Shown here piece by piece: positions 16,430 through 23,401 of a stretch of 25,445 nt of DNA. The DNA lies in NCBI GenBank assembly GCA_036510575.1, contig DATCDR010000113.1, forward strand, positions 1 through 25,445, in the 5' to 3' direction. How positions within the stretch are numbered: position 1 is the first letter of the stretch; every line of letters begins with the position of its first letter. Under the pieces are notes generated by a model that worked only from the letters and a program-made list of their open reading frames with translations, made no database searches and was not told the DNA's origin. The DNA is from DATCDR01 sp036510575 (GTDB lineage: Bacteria; Actinomycetota; Acidimicrobiia; Acidimicrobiales; Bog-793). The position numbers were made by a program, and so were the translations under genes.

Positions 16430-16828
16430 ATGACTACTTCATCAGACGAGACCATTATCGCCGAGGTGCTTGCCGCCGAGGAAGGCCGAATTGCGGCGGT
16501 CCATGCGGCCGACTGGGAGCGACTGGCCGAGTACCTAGGGAGCGATCTGACCTACACCCACATGAACGGGAAGTTCGAGAACAAGGACGAGAACCTCGCC
16601 GCGATGAAGGCAACCTCCCGCTCATACAAGCGGTCGGACCTCAAGGTCCGTACCTTCGGCGACGTCGCGGTGATGAACGGTGGCTTCGAGGCGACGATGG
16701 CGCCGCTGCCGGACGGCACACCCGAACGCAGACTCGTTGGTCGAGCCATCCAGGTGTGGGCCAAGCGCGAAGGTGCATGGCAGATGATTGCCTTCCAAGC
16801 GACGGCGATCCCGGACGCGACCCTCTGA
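16430..16828 (+). CDS. SnoaL/DUF4440-like NTF2-fold protein
   Basis: A 132-aa protein. The pattern EVLAAEEGRIAAVHAADWERLAEYLGSDLTYTHMNGKFENKDE, followed by DVAVMNGGFEA and VWAKREGAWQMIAFQATAI, is the DUF4440/SnoaL-like NTF2 fold, a small cone-shaped barrel used by isomerases, dehydratases and many uncharacterised proteins. ATG 16430 follows GAAGAGGGAG with good spacing; a TTG at 16406 is less likely. It is the second gene after the aldo/keto reductase and is probably co-transcribed. Its 3' end is 33 bases from the convergent HAD gene. No catalytic residues can be assigned with confidence. Confidence 0.82.
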   Translation: MTTSSDETIIAEVLAAEEGRIAAVHAADWERLAEYLGSDLTYTHMNGKFENKDENLAAMKATSRSYKRSDLKVRTFGDVAVMNGGFEATMAPLPDGTPERRLVGRAIQVWAKREGAWQMIAFQATAIPDATL

Positions 16829-16861
16829 CCGCCGGGCAATCACACAACCGAGGCTTCGAAC

Positions 16862-17572
16862 TTAACGGTCGAGGAGCCCCGAGGCGTCGACGAGGCTGAG
16901 TACTTCGCCGAGTGATCCCACGGTTTCTCCGCTCCAGTCAAGTTCTGCGTCATAGCGGAAGTGGTCTTCGCCGACGACCTTCAACAAGATCGGCCGAAGG
17001 CCTGCGGTCTTGGCACCGGAGAGCTCCGAACTGCCTCCGTCGCCAACATAGAAACAGTGGTCGGCCTCCACGCGAAGCTCGGTAAGTACTGCGGCGTAGG
17101 TCCGCTGATCGGGCTTTCTAACGCCGAGCACGCACGAGAACACTGCGACATCGACAAGATCCGCGTATGCCGAGGCGGGCCAAAGTATCGGGATCTCGTC
17201 CGTGCAGTCAGAGAGCACGCCGATTTTCAGCCCGCGGGCGCGCAACTGAGCGAGCACTTCGACTGCTCCGGGTCTCGGTTGCAATACGGCCCACTGTCCC
17301 TCCATACGAAGCTCGACGGCTCGATCCAACTCGAGGGCCGACGGGGAAGATCCGCTCTGTCGGGCAAGCATCGCAACCTGATCGCGGATATCACCAAGAC
17401 CGCCTCGCGCGCGCTCGTCGTAGGTCTCGCGAAGCCTTCCCGTGAGGGCGTCGACAGGGACACCGAGCAAGTCGGCGAGGCTCGCTGCCTGCACGTCACG
17501 CTGTGACTCGAATCCGGTGAGCGTTCCAAAGAGGTCGAAGATCACCGCTGCGCTCACGTAACCATCATGCAT
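16862..17572 (-). CDS. HAD-family hydrolase (subfamily IA)
   Basis: A 236-aa haloacid-dehalogenase-like hydrolase. Motif I is FDLFGTLTG with nucleophile Asp13; the second Asp of the phosphatase DxD motif is replaced by Phe15, as in dehalogenases and a subset of uncharacterised HADs. Motif II is VLSDCTDE, motif III contains RKPDQ with the lysine, and motif IV is YVGDGGSSELSGA. A helical cap of subfamily I type lies between motifs I and II. The start at ATG 17572 has only a weak binding site; GTG 17557 is an alternative that removes five residues. It may hydrolyse phosphate esters or halo-acids; the missing second Asp argues against a standard phosphatase. Confidence 0.88.
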   Translation of the reverse strand: MHDGYVSAAVIFDLFGTLTGFESQRDVQAASLADLLGVPVDALTGRLRETYDERARGGLGDIRDQVAMLARQSGSSPSALELDRAVELRMEGQWAVLQPRPGAVEVLAQLRARGLKIGVLSDCTDEIPILWPASAYADLVDVAVFSCVLGVRKPDQRTYAAVLTELRVEADHCFYVGDGGSSELSGAKTAGLRPILLKVVGEDHFRYDAELDWSGETVGSLGEVLSLVDASGLLDR

Positions 17573-17652
17573 CTTCGTTCACGAGGTGACGGACGGTGTG
17601 GGCGCAAGCCCTTCGTCTGCCGTCACGGCATCGTTCGTCCAACACCTGACAG

Positions 17653-17667
17653 GACGCCTCAAGCGTC
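17653..17667 (-). terminator. Small hairpin after DUF1330 gene
   Basis: GACGC and GCGTC flank a five-base loop four bases past the DUF1330 stop on the minus strand. The stem is only 5 bp and lacks a U-run, so this is a weak candidate. Confidence 0.2.
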
Positions 17668-17671
17668 TCGC

Positions 17672-17965
17672 CTATAGGTCGACGCCATCGACGACGTAGA
17701 GCGTCGCCGTGGCTATTCCCGCCCGCAGCTTTCGAATCTCGGCGTACTCGGCGCTCTGATACCACGCTCGCGCTGCGGCTCTGGTAGGAAACTCGATGAC
17801 GACGGTACGGCTCGCAGGAAGATCACCCTCCATCGCCTCGCCGTCGCCACCTCGCACGAGATACTTTCCACCGGCGGCCACGACGCTTGGACCTGCCTGC
17901 GCCCTGTAGTCCGCATAGCGCGCTTCGTCGGCGACGTCTGCCTGGTAGATAACATAGGCAGGCAC
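17672..17965 (-). CDS. DUF1330 protein
   Basis: A 97-aa protein of the DUF1330 family, a dimeric alpha-beta barrel of unknown function. Typical features: the start PAYVIYQADVADEARYADY, then GGKYLVRGG, RTVVIEFPTRAAARAWYQS and AEIRKLRAGIATATLYVVDG. The GTG at 17965 is settled by the GGAGG binding site six bases upstream. It lies 99 bases upstream of the HAD gene on the same strand and may be co-transcribed with it. A 16-bp palindrome sits about 85 bases upstream of its start. Confidence 0.88.
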   Translation of the reverse strand: MPAYVIYQADVADEARYADYRAQAGPSVVAAGGKYLVRGGDGEAMEGDLPASRTVVIEFPTRAAARAWYQSAEYAEIRKLRAGIATATLYVVDGVDL

Positions 17966-18047
17966 GCTTCCTCCTCTCAGGAGCTGGGGTAGATCTCGAA
18001 TTCGCTCGGCTAACTTCCAACGAAGCGTGATGGTAGATGCCAGATTG

Positions 18048-18063
18048 CAGCTCCGCGGAGCTG
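18048..18063. promoter_or_regulatory. 16-bp perfect palindrome, possible operator
   Basis: CAGCTCCGCGGAGCTG is a perfect 16-bp palindrome between the divergent DUF1330 and DGPF/ECF42 genes. About 0.4 perfect palindromes of this length are expected by chance in the whole window, so its place in a promoter region is mildly notable. Confidence 0.3.
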
Positions 18064-18171
18064 AACGGTGCGTTCATCGGCCTTGGCCACCAACATCGGA
18101 GCTGCTCGGCGAGCTTTCATACGTCGCTTCGGCAACGTGACGAGATCGGCTGGAAATTTTCTCAGTAAGCC

Positions 18172-18200
18172 TGTCGATCTCAGGCGTCAGAATTCGTAGA
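18172..18200 (+). promoter_or_regulatory. Candidate ECF42-type promoter upstream of the DGPF gene
   Basis: TGTCGA at 18172-18177 is followed, after 17 bases, by CGTAGA at 18195-18200. From memory, promoters recognised by ECF42 sigma factors have TGTCGA at -35 and a CGA/T-type -10. The site lies about 45 bases before the DGPF start, the usual position for ECF42 autoregulation. Confidence 0.55.
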
Positions 18201-18247
18201 AGTATCGAGGATTCGCTACCGTGCCGCCTCAGAACAGGAGCTTTCCA

Positions 18248-18601
18248 ATGAAGCAGTACCTACTTTCCGTGCACACGCCTGCAGACGCTCCCATGCCATC
18301 CGAAGAAGAGCTCGGAGCGATGTATGCGTCAGTCGATGCCTTCAACGCCGAGCTACAAGCAGCAGGCGGCTGGGTCTTCGCCGGCGGACTGTACCCACCA
18401 TCTAGCGCGACCGTCGTCCACGCCCGTGACGGCGAGGTCGTCACCACTGACGGTCCTTTTGCCGAGACCAAGGAGCAGCTCGGTGGAGTCTGGATCATCG
18501 AGGCCTCGGACCTTGACGCCGCGCTCACCTGGGCCGGGAAGGCCTCCGCTTCTTGCGGAGCCCCGGTCGAGGTACGCCCATTCCAGGAGTTGCCGGCCTA
18601 G
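18248..18601 (+). CDS. DGPF (YCII-related) protein, ECF42 partner
   Basis: A 117-aa YCII-related protein with the motif TTDGPFAETKEQLGG at 66-80, the DGPF signature that names the usual genomic partner of ECF42 sigma factors. The N-terminus MKQYLLSVHTPADAPMPSEEEL and the GGVWIIEASDLDAALTWA end are regular for the family, an alpha-beta barrel of unknown activity. ATG 18248 has AGGAG eight bases upstream. Its TAG stop is directly followed by the GTG start of the sigma factor, so the two are almost certainly one operon. In this signalling family the DGPF gene is the main known target of the sigma factor; its biochemical role is not known. Confidence 0.92.
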   Translation: MKQYLLSVHTPADAPMPSEEELGAMYASVDAFNAELQAAGGWVFAGGLYPPSSATVVHARDGEVVTTDGPFAETKEQLGGVWIIEASDLDAALTWAGKASASCGAPVEVRPFQELPA

Positions 18602-19825
18602 GTGGTCCCAAAGACGGATGATGGCGCGGTCGAACTGATCTTTCGGAGGGAGTCCGGCCGCGCCGTCGCGACCTTGACCCGCCTTTTCGGTGATATCGAC
18701 ATCGCCGAGGAGGCGGTCCAAGAGGCGTTCGTGACCGCCACGTCGCGCTGGCGCGAGATGGGCATCCCGATGAATCCAGGCGGCTGGATCGTAACGACTG
18801 CGAAGAACAAGGCCCTTGATCGAATCCGACGCGAGTCGACTCGAGGTGACCGCCACGTCGCGGCGCTGTTATTGCACGACAACACCGACCAAGCCCCAGA
18901 GGATCGAGGCAGTGTGGAAGACGACCGTCTGCGCCTCATTTTCACCTGCTGCCATCCTGCACTCGCGCCGGAGACTCAGATCGCGCTGACGCTCCGGCTT
19001 CTGGCAGGCCTGCAGACGACCGAGATCGCTCGAGCTTTTCTGGTCCCCGAGGCGACGATGGCCCAACGTCTTGTTCGTGCCAAACACAAGATTCGAGACG
19101 CCGGGATTCCCTATCGAGTGCCACAGGCATCCGAACTCCCAAGCCGGATCCCCCCGGTGCTTGCCGTCGTGTACCTGATTTTCAACGAAGGCTACGCCGC
19201 ATCTCACGGAGACGATCTCGTACGATCCGAGCTCTGCGAGGAGGCAGTCCGCCTCGCCCGCCTGCTCGCTGCCCTCATGCCAGACGAGCTCGAGGTGACC
19301 GGTCTTCTCGCCCTCCTGCTACTCATCGACGCGCGTCGCCCTGCCCGAACGACACGCGACGGCTCGCTCGTCGTGCTCGCGGCGCAAGACCGATCCCGCT
19401 GGGACACCTCCCTCATCGCCGAAGGCCTCGAGCTTGTCCGCGACTGTCTTCGCCGAAATCGGCCGGGTCCGTATCAGATCCAAGCCGCGATCAACGCTGT
19501 CCACTGTGACGCGCGAAGTGCCGAGTCGACAGACTGGATCCAGATCCTGCAGCTCTACGACCAGCTGCTCGCGCTAGCTCCCACGCCAGTAGTCGCACTC
19601 AACCGGAGCGTTGCCGTCGCCGAAGTTGACGGGCCCGGGGCAGCACTCCAACTCGTGAGCGCGCTCAGGCTCGACGGGTACCACCCCTACCATGCGACGC
19701 GAGCCGATCTGCTCCGTCGACTTGGCCGAAGCGACGAGGCTCGAGTCGAATACCTCGCCGCACTGGCGAATACCAGCAACGAATCAGAGCGTGGATTTCT
19801 CGAGGAACGCCTTCGAGTTCTCTAG
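18602..19825 (+). CDS. ECF RNA polymerase sigma factor, ECF42 group
   Basis: A 407-aa sigma factor with the usual ECF core plus a long C-terminal extension. Region 2 lies at about 12-80 (DIDIAEEAVQEAFVTATSRW; NPGGWIVTTAKNKALDRIRRE), region 4 at about 110-165 (RLIFTCCHPALAPETQIALTLRL; LVPEATMAQRLVRAKHKIRDAGIP), then the extension of about 200 residues with YLIFNEGYAASHGDDLVRSEL and a helical TPR-like part up to the end. These segments are diagnostic of ECF42. GTG 18602 immediately follows the stop of the DGPF gene; AGGAG lies 12 bases upstream, inside that gene, so translation is probably coupled. No anti-sigma factor is encoded nearby; in this group the extension is thought to control activity. 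It probably drives its own operon from the TGTCGA site at 18172. Confidence 0.93.
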   Translation: MVPKTDDGAVELIFRRESGRAVATLTRLFGDIDIAEEAVQEAFVTATSRWREMGIPMNPGGWIVTTAKNKALDRIRRESTRGDRHVAALLLHDNTDQAPEDRGSVEDDRLRLIFTCCHPALAPETQIALTLRLLAGLQTTEIARAFLVPEATMAQRLVRAKHKIRDAGIPYRVPQASELPSRIPPVLAVVYLIFNEGYAASHGDDLVRSELCEEAVRLARLLAALMPDELEVTGLLALLLLIDARRPARTTRDGSLVVLAAQDRSRWDTSLIAEGLELVRDCLRRNRPGPYQIQAAINAVHCDARSAESTDWIQILQLYDQLLALAPTPVVALNRSVAVAEVDGPGAALQLVSALRLDGYHPYHATRADLLRRLGRSDEARVEYLAALANTSNESERGFLEERLRVL

Positions 19826-19917
19826 CTCTCGATCTGCACTTCCAAGGTCGCGGCGAGCGAACTACCGGCCAGGTCACGTCGGAACAGGGCAAGGTTTCCT
19901 ATCCGGCTTCGAGCACC

Positions 19918-19930
19918 CATAATGGGGCCA
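19918..19930 (+). promoter_or_regulatory. CATAAT -10 element, leaderless start
   Basis: CATAAT at 19918-19923 is followed by six bases and then the ATG at 19930. A start site seven bases past the -10 would coincide with the A of ATG, as in leaderless actinobacterial mRNAs. No good Shine-Dalgarno sequence precedes the ATG, and no clear -35 is seen. Confidence 0.4.
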
Positions 19931-20874
19931 TGGAAGAGATACTCGAACCGGAGTTGTTGATCTGCGACCCGCATCACCATCTGTGGGACCGGCCAGGCGA
20001 CCGGTATATGACCGAGGAGTTGATGGCTGACCTCGAAAGCGGCCACCGCATCGAGCGCACGGTCTTCATCGAGTGCAGGTCAGGCTACCGAACAGACGGT
20101 CCAGAGGCCTTCCGTCCGGTCGGAGAGACCGAGTTCGTCCTCGCTGCGGATCCAGGCGACACGATTGCCGGAATTATCGGCCACGCCGACCTCCGGCTGC
20201 CCGAGGTAGACGACGTGTTGAAGGCACAAATTGAAGCCGGACAGGGTCGCTTCCGAGGTATCCGTCAGATCAATGCCTGGGACGCGAGTCCTGACGTCCA
20301 GCGCGCAGGCAGCACCATCCCTGCCCACCTGCTCGGCGACGCGGACTTCAAGCGGGGCTTCCCAGGTCTCGGTCGTAACGGTCTCAGCTTCGAGGCCTGG
20401 CTCTACCACCCCCAGATTCCAGAACTCACCGAGGTCGCGCGCGCATTTCCAGAAGTGCCGATCTTGCTCGACCACCTTGGGGGAATGGTCGGCGTAGGCC
20501 CGTACCGCGACCACCAAGCCGACGTCCACGCGACGTGGCGGGCTTCGCTCAGCGAACTCGCGACCTGTCCGAATGTCACGATCAAGCTCGGCGGTATCGG
20601 CATGCCGATGTTCGGCATGGACTGGCACGAGCACCCCGACAGCACGACTTCGGCCGATATTGCGAACAGGTGGGGCGACGATATCCGCTGGTGCATCGAG
20701 GAGTTCGGCGTGGAGCGAGCGATGTTCGAATCCAACTTTCCCGTCGACAAGGTGTCATGTAGCTACGCGGTGCTCTGGAACGCCTTCAAGATCATCGCGG
20801 CCGACGCGAGTTCATCGGAAAAGGCGGCACTCTTCCACGACACGGCTGTTCGCTTCTACCGTCTCGACGACTGA
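19930..20874 (+). CDS. COG3618 amidohydrolase, second copy
   Basis: A 314-aa amidohydrolase-2 family protein. Metal or active-site positions are intact: Asp13-Pro-His15-His-His17, His182 in LLDHLGG and Asp273 in MFESNFPVDK. The FESNFPVDK end and RFRGIRQINAWD segment are hallmarks of the COG3618 lactonase/hydrolase group. It differs from the amidohydrolase at 8725 in having the full HxH pair, so the two are distinct paralogues rather than a recent duplication. The TIM barrel is complete. The ATG at 19930 is probably read from a leaderless mRNA. A TraR/DksA-like gene follows after 15 bases. The substrate is probably a lactone or cyclic acid, not assignable. Confidence 0.9.
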   Translation: MEEILEPELLICDPHHHLWDRPGDRYMTEELMADLESGHRIERTVFIECRSGYRTDGPEAFRPVGETEFVLAADPGDTIAGIIGHADLRLPEVDDVLKAQIEAGQGRFRGIRQINAWDASPDVQRAGSTIPAHLLGDADFKRGFPGLGRNGLSFEAWLYHPQIPELTEVARAFPEVPILLDHLGGMVGVGPYRDHQADVHATWRASLSELATCPNVTIKLGGIGMPMFGMDWHEHPDSTTSADIANRWGDDIRWCIEEFGVERAMFESNFPVDKVSCSYAVLWNAFKIIAADASSSEKAALFHDTAVRFYRLDD

Positions 20875-20889
20875 GCGCTACCACGCAGC

Positions 20890-21273
20890 ATGGTGACAAA
20901 CGAGCAACCGGGGGCGATCTCCGCCATGGAAACCTCCGAGATCCAACTGCAGCTCGATCGAGAGCGCGCGGGGGCCCTAGCAAGCATCGACGCCATCGGC
21001 GCGGACTTCGACTCGCTCATCGCGAGCGCGGCGGACGCGAACGGCGATGACGAGCACGACCCCGAAGGCGCGACCGTTGCCTTCGAGCGAGCGAAGCTCG
21101 CGTCACTCCTTGACGACGCCCGCGTCACACTCGCCGCCATAGAGACCGCGATCGCGAAGGTGCGCGACGGGCGCTACGGCGCGTGTGACAGCTGCGGCGG
21201 TCCAATCGCAACGGAGCGACTCCTTGCGCTGCCATGGACGAATACATGCATCCACTGCGCGAGCATCGCGTGA
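20890..21273 (+). CDS. TraR/DksA-family zinc-finger protein
   Basis: A 127-aa protein with an N-terminal helical hairpin (about 15-95) and a C4 zinc finger: Cys99 and Cys102 in GACDSCGG and Cys120 and Cys123 in NTCIHCAS, spacing C-x2-C-x17-C-x2-C. DksA relatives enter the secondary channel of RNA polymerase and alter transcription initiation. The acidic stretch ANGDDEHDPEG between the helices is in the place of the DksA tip, but the exact tip motif of DksA is not seen. ATG 20890 has no clear binding site; ATG 20926, preceded by GGGGGCGAT, is an alternative removing 12 residues. It follows the amidohydrolase closely and is probably co-transcribed. Confidence 0.88.
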   Translation: MVTNEQPGAISAMETSEIQLQLDRERAGALASIDAIGADFDSLIASAADANGDDEHDPEGATVAFERAKLASLLDDARVTLAAIETAIAKVRDGRYGACDSCGGPIATERLLALPWTNTCIHCASIA

Positions 21274-21334
21274 CCCGCTGATCGGGCCGCAGCGCCTACG
21301 AAGCGAGCAGTCCCACGGCGGTAGACGAGCCGGC

Positions 21335-21601
21335 TCACGCCGACGGCACCACGTCTCTCGCCTTCAGGCGTCGAAGCGGAGGATCGCTTCGCGGGGGTTG
21401 CTGGCGAGGCGGCAGCGCGGCTAACAGCTCCGCGGTCGCATCGGCAACCTTTCGGGCAGCTCGTTCGAAAGCGTCCTCGGTGTGACGCGATGTTGTCCGG
21501 AGGCCACCGACCTTCCGAACGTACTGCCGAGCGGCAGCCTCGATCTCGGTACGGGTCGCGGCGGGTTCAAGGCCACGAAGAATCGTGATATTTCGGCACA
21601 T
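21335..21601 (-). CDS. DUF2277 protein
   Basis: An 88-aa protein with the DUF2277 pattern: MCRNITILRGLEPAATRTEIEAAARQYVRKVGG followed by HTEDAFERAARKVADAT. The family is small, cytoplasmic and of unknown function, frequent in Actinobacteria and Proteobacteria. The C-terminal tail (PPRQQPPRSDPPLRR) is proline- and arginine-rich and probably disordered. ATG 21601 has GGCGG seven bases upstream. Its 3' end faces the TraR/DksA gene with 61 bp between stops. Confidence 0.9.
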   Translation of the reverse strand: MCRNITILRGLEPAATRTEIEAAARQYVRKVGGLRTTSRHTEDAFERAARKVADATAELLAALPPRQQPPRSDPPLRRLKARDVVPSA

Positions 21602-21725
21602 GTCCGCCAGGCTAGGCCCGGGAACGACGACGCGACACCGCGGCGCGGACCTCGTTCGACATGTGCAGACACGGCCAGCTCACGCCACGGGTGACACCGT
21701 CTCAAAGCTAGGTCGTTTGCGTGCG

Positions 21726-21752
21726 CGGCGTAACGGCATCACCGTCACGCCG
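21726..21752 (-). terminator. Strong hairpin after third aldo/keto reductase
   Basis: Read on the minus strand, CGGCGTGACGG pairs with CCGTTACGCCG around a five-base loop: 11 pairs including one G-U. It starts about ten bases after the reductase stop. The G-U becomes an A-C mismatch on the other strand, which supports minus-strand transcription. There is no U-run behind it, as is common for actinobacterial hairpin terminators. Confidence 0.6.
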
Positions 21753-21761
21753 AGTCCGGAT

Positions 21762-22721
21762 TTACCAGGCGTACGCCTCGGGAGCAGGTCCGCCAGGTCC
21801 GGGGAAGATCTCATCAAGCTTGGTGAGGATCTCGGGGGTGAGGGAGATCTCAAGGGTCCGCAGACTGCCGACGAACTGCTCGATGGTTCGTGGTCCGATG
21901 ATCGGAGCCGTGACCGCCGGGTTGGCGAGCAGCCACGCGATAGCAACGTCAGCTGGTTGCTCACCGAGATCGGCGCAGAGCTTCTCCCACGCCTCGAGCT
22001 GTGGTCGCATGCGCTCGATCGTAGCGATCACACTCTCACTTCCTCGCCGCTCTCCGGTCTGTCCGTCGAGGACCCCTGCGAGCAACCCACCACCAAGTGG
22101 GCTCCATGGCAAGATCCCAAGTCCGTAGTGCTGTGCCGAGGGAATGACCTCGAGCTCCGCCGTGCGCTCCGCCAGGTTGTAGAGACTCTGTTCGGAGACG
22201 AGACCGAGGAAATTCCGCCGCCGAGCTGCCTCGTTCGCCTGCGCGAGGTGCCACCCGGCGAAGTTGGACGAACCTACGTAGACGACCTTGCCCTGCGCGA
22301 CGAGCAACTCCATCGCCTGCCAGATCTCGTCCCACGGCGTATCGCGATCGATGTGGTGCATCTGATAGAGATCGAGGTGATCGGTCTGGAGCCTTCTCAG
22401 GCTCGCCTCGCACGCCTCCCGAATGTGAAGTGCCGACAGCCGCGAGGTATTCGGCCAGGGATTGCGACCGTTGTAAACCTTCGTCGCGAGGACGACGCGC
22501 TCGCGCCGCTCGCCTCCTTGGGCGAACCAGCGCCCGAGAATCGTCTCGGTCTCACCGCTGCCGTACACATTCGCAGTATCGAAGAAGTTAATTCCCTCTT
22601 CGAGCGCGCGGTCCATGATCGCGAAGGCTTCAGCCTCGTCGGTCCGTGGACCGAAGTTCATCGTGCCGAGGCAGATCGGGCTCACCCGAAGACCCGTACG
22701 ACCCAGAAATCGATACTCCAT
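21762..22721 (-). CDS. Aldo/keto reductase (YajO/PhdF-like, AKR12/AKR13-type group)
   Basis: A 319-aa NADPH-dependent reductase. The start MEYRFLGRTGLRVSPICLGTMNFG is classical. The tetrad is Asp48 (FFDTANVYG), Tyr53, Lys81 (LATKV) and His122 (YQMHHID). The SSNFAGW, SEQSLYNLAER and LPWSPLGGGLLAGV segments and the C-terminal cofactor-binding IIGPRTIEQ are all intact, so the enzyme should be active. ATG 22721 follows AGAGAGG. It is a different subfamily from the reductases at 3377 and 15451. A strong hairpin closes its transcript. The substrate is unknown; these enzymes reduce aldehydes and ketones, including xenobiotics. The exact AKR subgroup is uncertain. Confidence 0.92.
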   Translation of the reverse strand: MEYRFLGRTGLRVSPICLGTMNFGPRTDEAEAFAIMDRALEEGINFFDTANVYGSGETETILGRWFAQGGERRERVVLATKVYNGRNPWPNTSRLSALHIREACEASLRRLQTDHLDLYQMHHIDRDTPWDEIWQAMELLVAQGKVVYVGSSNFAGWHLAQANEAARRRNFLGLVSEQSLYNLAERTAELEVIPSAQHYGLGILPWSPLGGGLLAGVLDGQTGERRGSESVIATIERMRPQLEAWEKLCADLGEQPADVAIAWLLANPAVTAPIIGPRTIEQFVGSLRTLEISLTPEILTKLDEIFPGPGGPAPEAYAW

Positions 22722-22851
22722 CGCTCATTTTCCTCTCTTACGCCGAAATCTGCGTCGTCGATCCGCGCACCTCGTCGCTCACCGAGGCTGACGCGAGCAG
22801 CGGCCGAATAGTCAAGTTGAGACTAGTTGCGACGCCAACACCGTAGAGCCG

Positions 22852-22868
22852 GATGCGCGTCACGCATC
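22852..22868 (-). terminator. Hairpin between molybdate-binding protein and aldo/keto reductase
   Basis: GATGCG-CGTCA-CGCATC forms a 6-bp stem with a five-base loop, about 50 bases past the TOBE gene stop on the minus strand. No U-run is present; weak candidate. Confidence 0.2.
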
Positions 22869-22919
22869 TGTCGGTGGTAGCGACGTCGGCGCGGAGCACC
22901 CGCTCGAATTGAATGCGCG

Positions 22920-23129
22920 CTACTCAATCGCGATTATGACATCGGTCGATTTAATTATCGCGGTCGCCGCCTGCCCAACCTCGAGGTGGAGGCGGTCGAC
23001 CGACCCCTTTGTGATCGAGGCCACTACCTCTTCGCCGCCCGACAGTCGAATTACCACGATCGACATCACCGCTCCGTCCTCGACCGAGGAGATGATGCCC
23101 GCCAGCTGGTTCCTTGCGCTTATCTGCAC
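22920..23129 (-). CDS. Molybdopterin/molybdate-binding TOBE (Mop) protein
   Basis: A 69-aa molbindin-type protein made of one TOBE/Mop domain: ISARNQLAGIISSVEDGAVMSIVVIRLSGGEEVVASITKGS and the end AATAIIKSTDVIIAIE match the oxyanion-binding fold that stores molybdate or tungstate as hexamers in the cytoplasm. GTG 23129 is chosen because it gives the family's usual length; a longer start at TTG 23156 is possible, and neither has a clear binding site. No ModABC transporter or molybdenum enzyme is in the window. Confidence 0.88.
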   Translation of the reverse strand: MQISARNQLAGIISSVEDGAVMSIVVIRLSGGEEVVASITKGSVDRLHLEVGQAATAIIKSTDVIIAIE

Positions 23130-23386
23130 GCCGAGGCGTACAACCGCGCGTTGCAAGCAAGTCGCCGGAGTCTAGGCCGTCGATGCGCTGATCTAGCCCA
23201 TGACGTCTCCAACTGCCACCACTCCGCGACAGTCACCAGCCCGAGATTGACGGCACTCTCAACATACGCGTCCAGCCCTACCTAGCGGACGTGCACGGCA
23301 CCGATTCGCTCGACGCGTCCCGCGCCCACAGCTCGAACAACCTCGGTCTAGCGCGACCAGGCGCGGGGCAAGGGCGGGATCTACTA

Positions 23387-23401
23387 CATAATTGATCGGT
23401 G
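23387..23401 (+). promoter_or_regulatory. CATAAT -10 element, leaderless GTG start
   Basis: CATAAT at 23387-23392 is followed by six bases and the GTG start codon at 23399, the same geometry as at 19918-19930. No Shine-Dalgarno sequence is visible and no clear -35. Confidence 0.4.

Noticed and set aside
21585..22811. 408-aa plus-strand frame opposite the third aldo/keto reductase
   Set aside because: The minus-strand protein has the full catalytic tetrad and ribosome binding site; the plus frame is its shadow.
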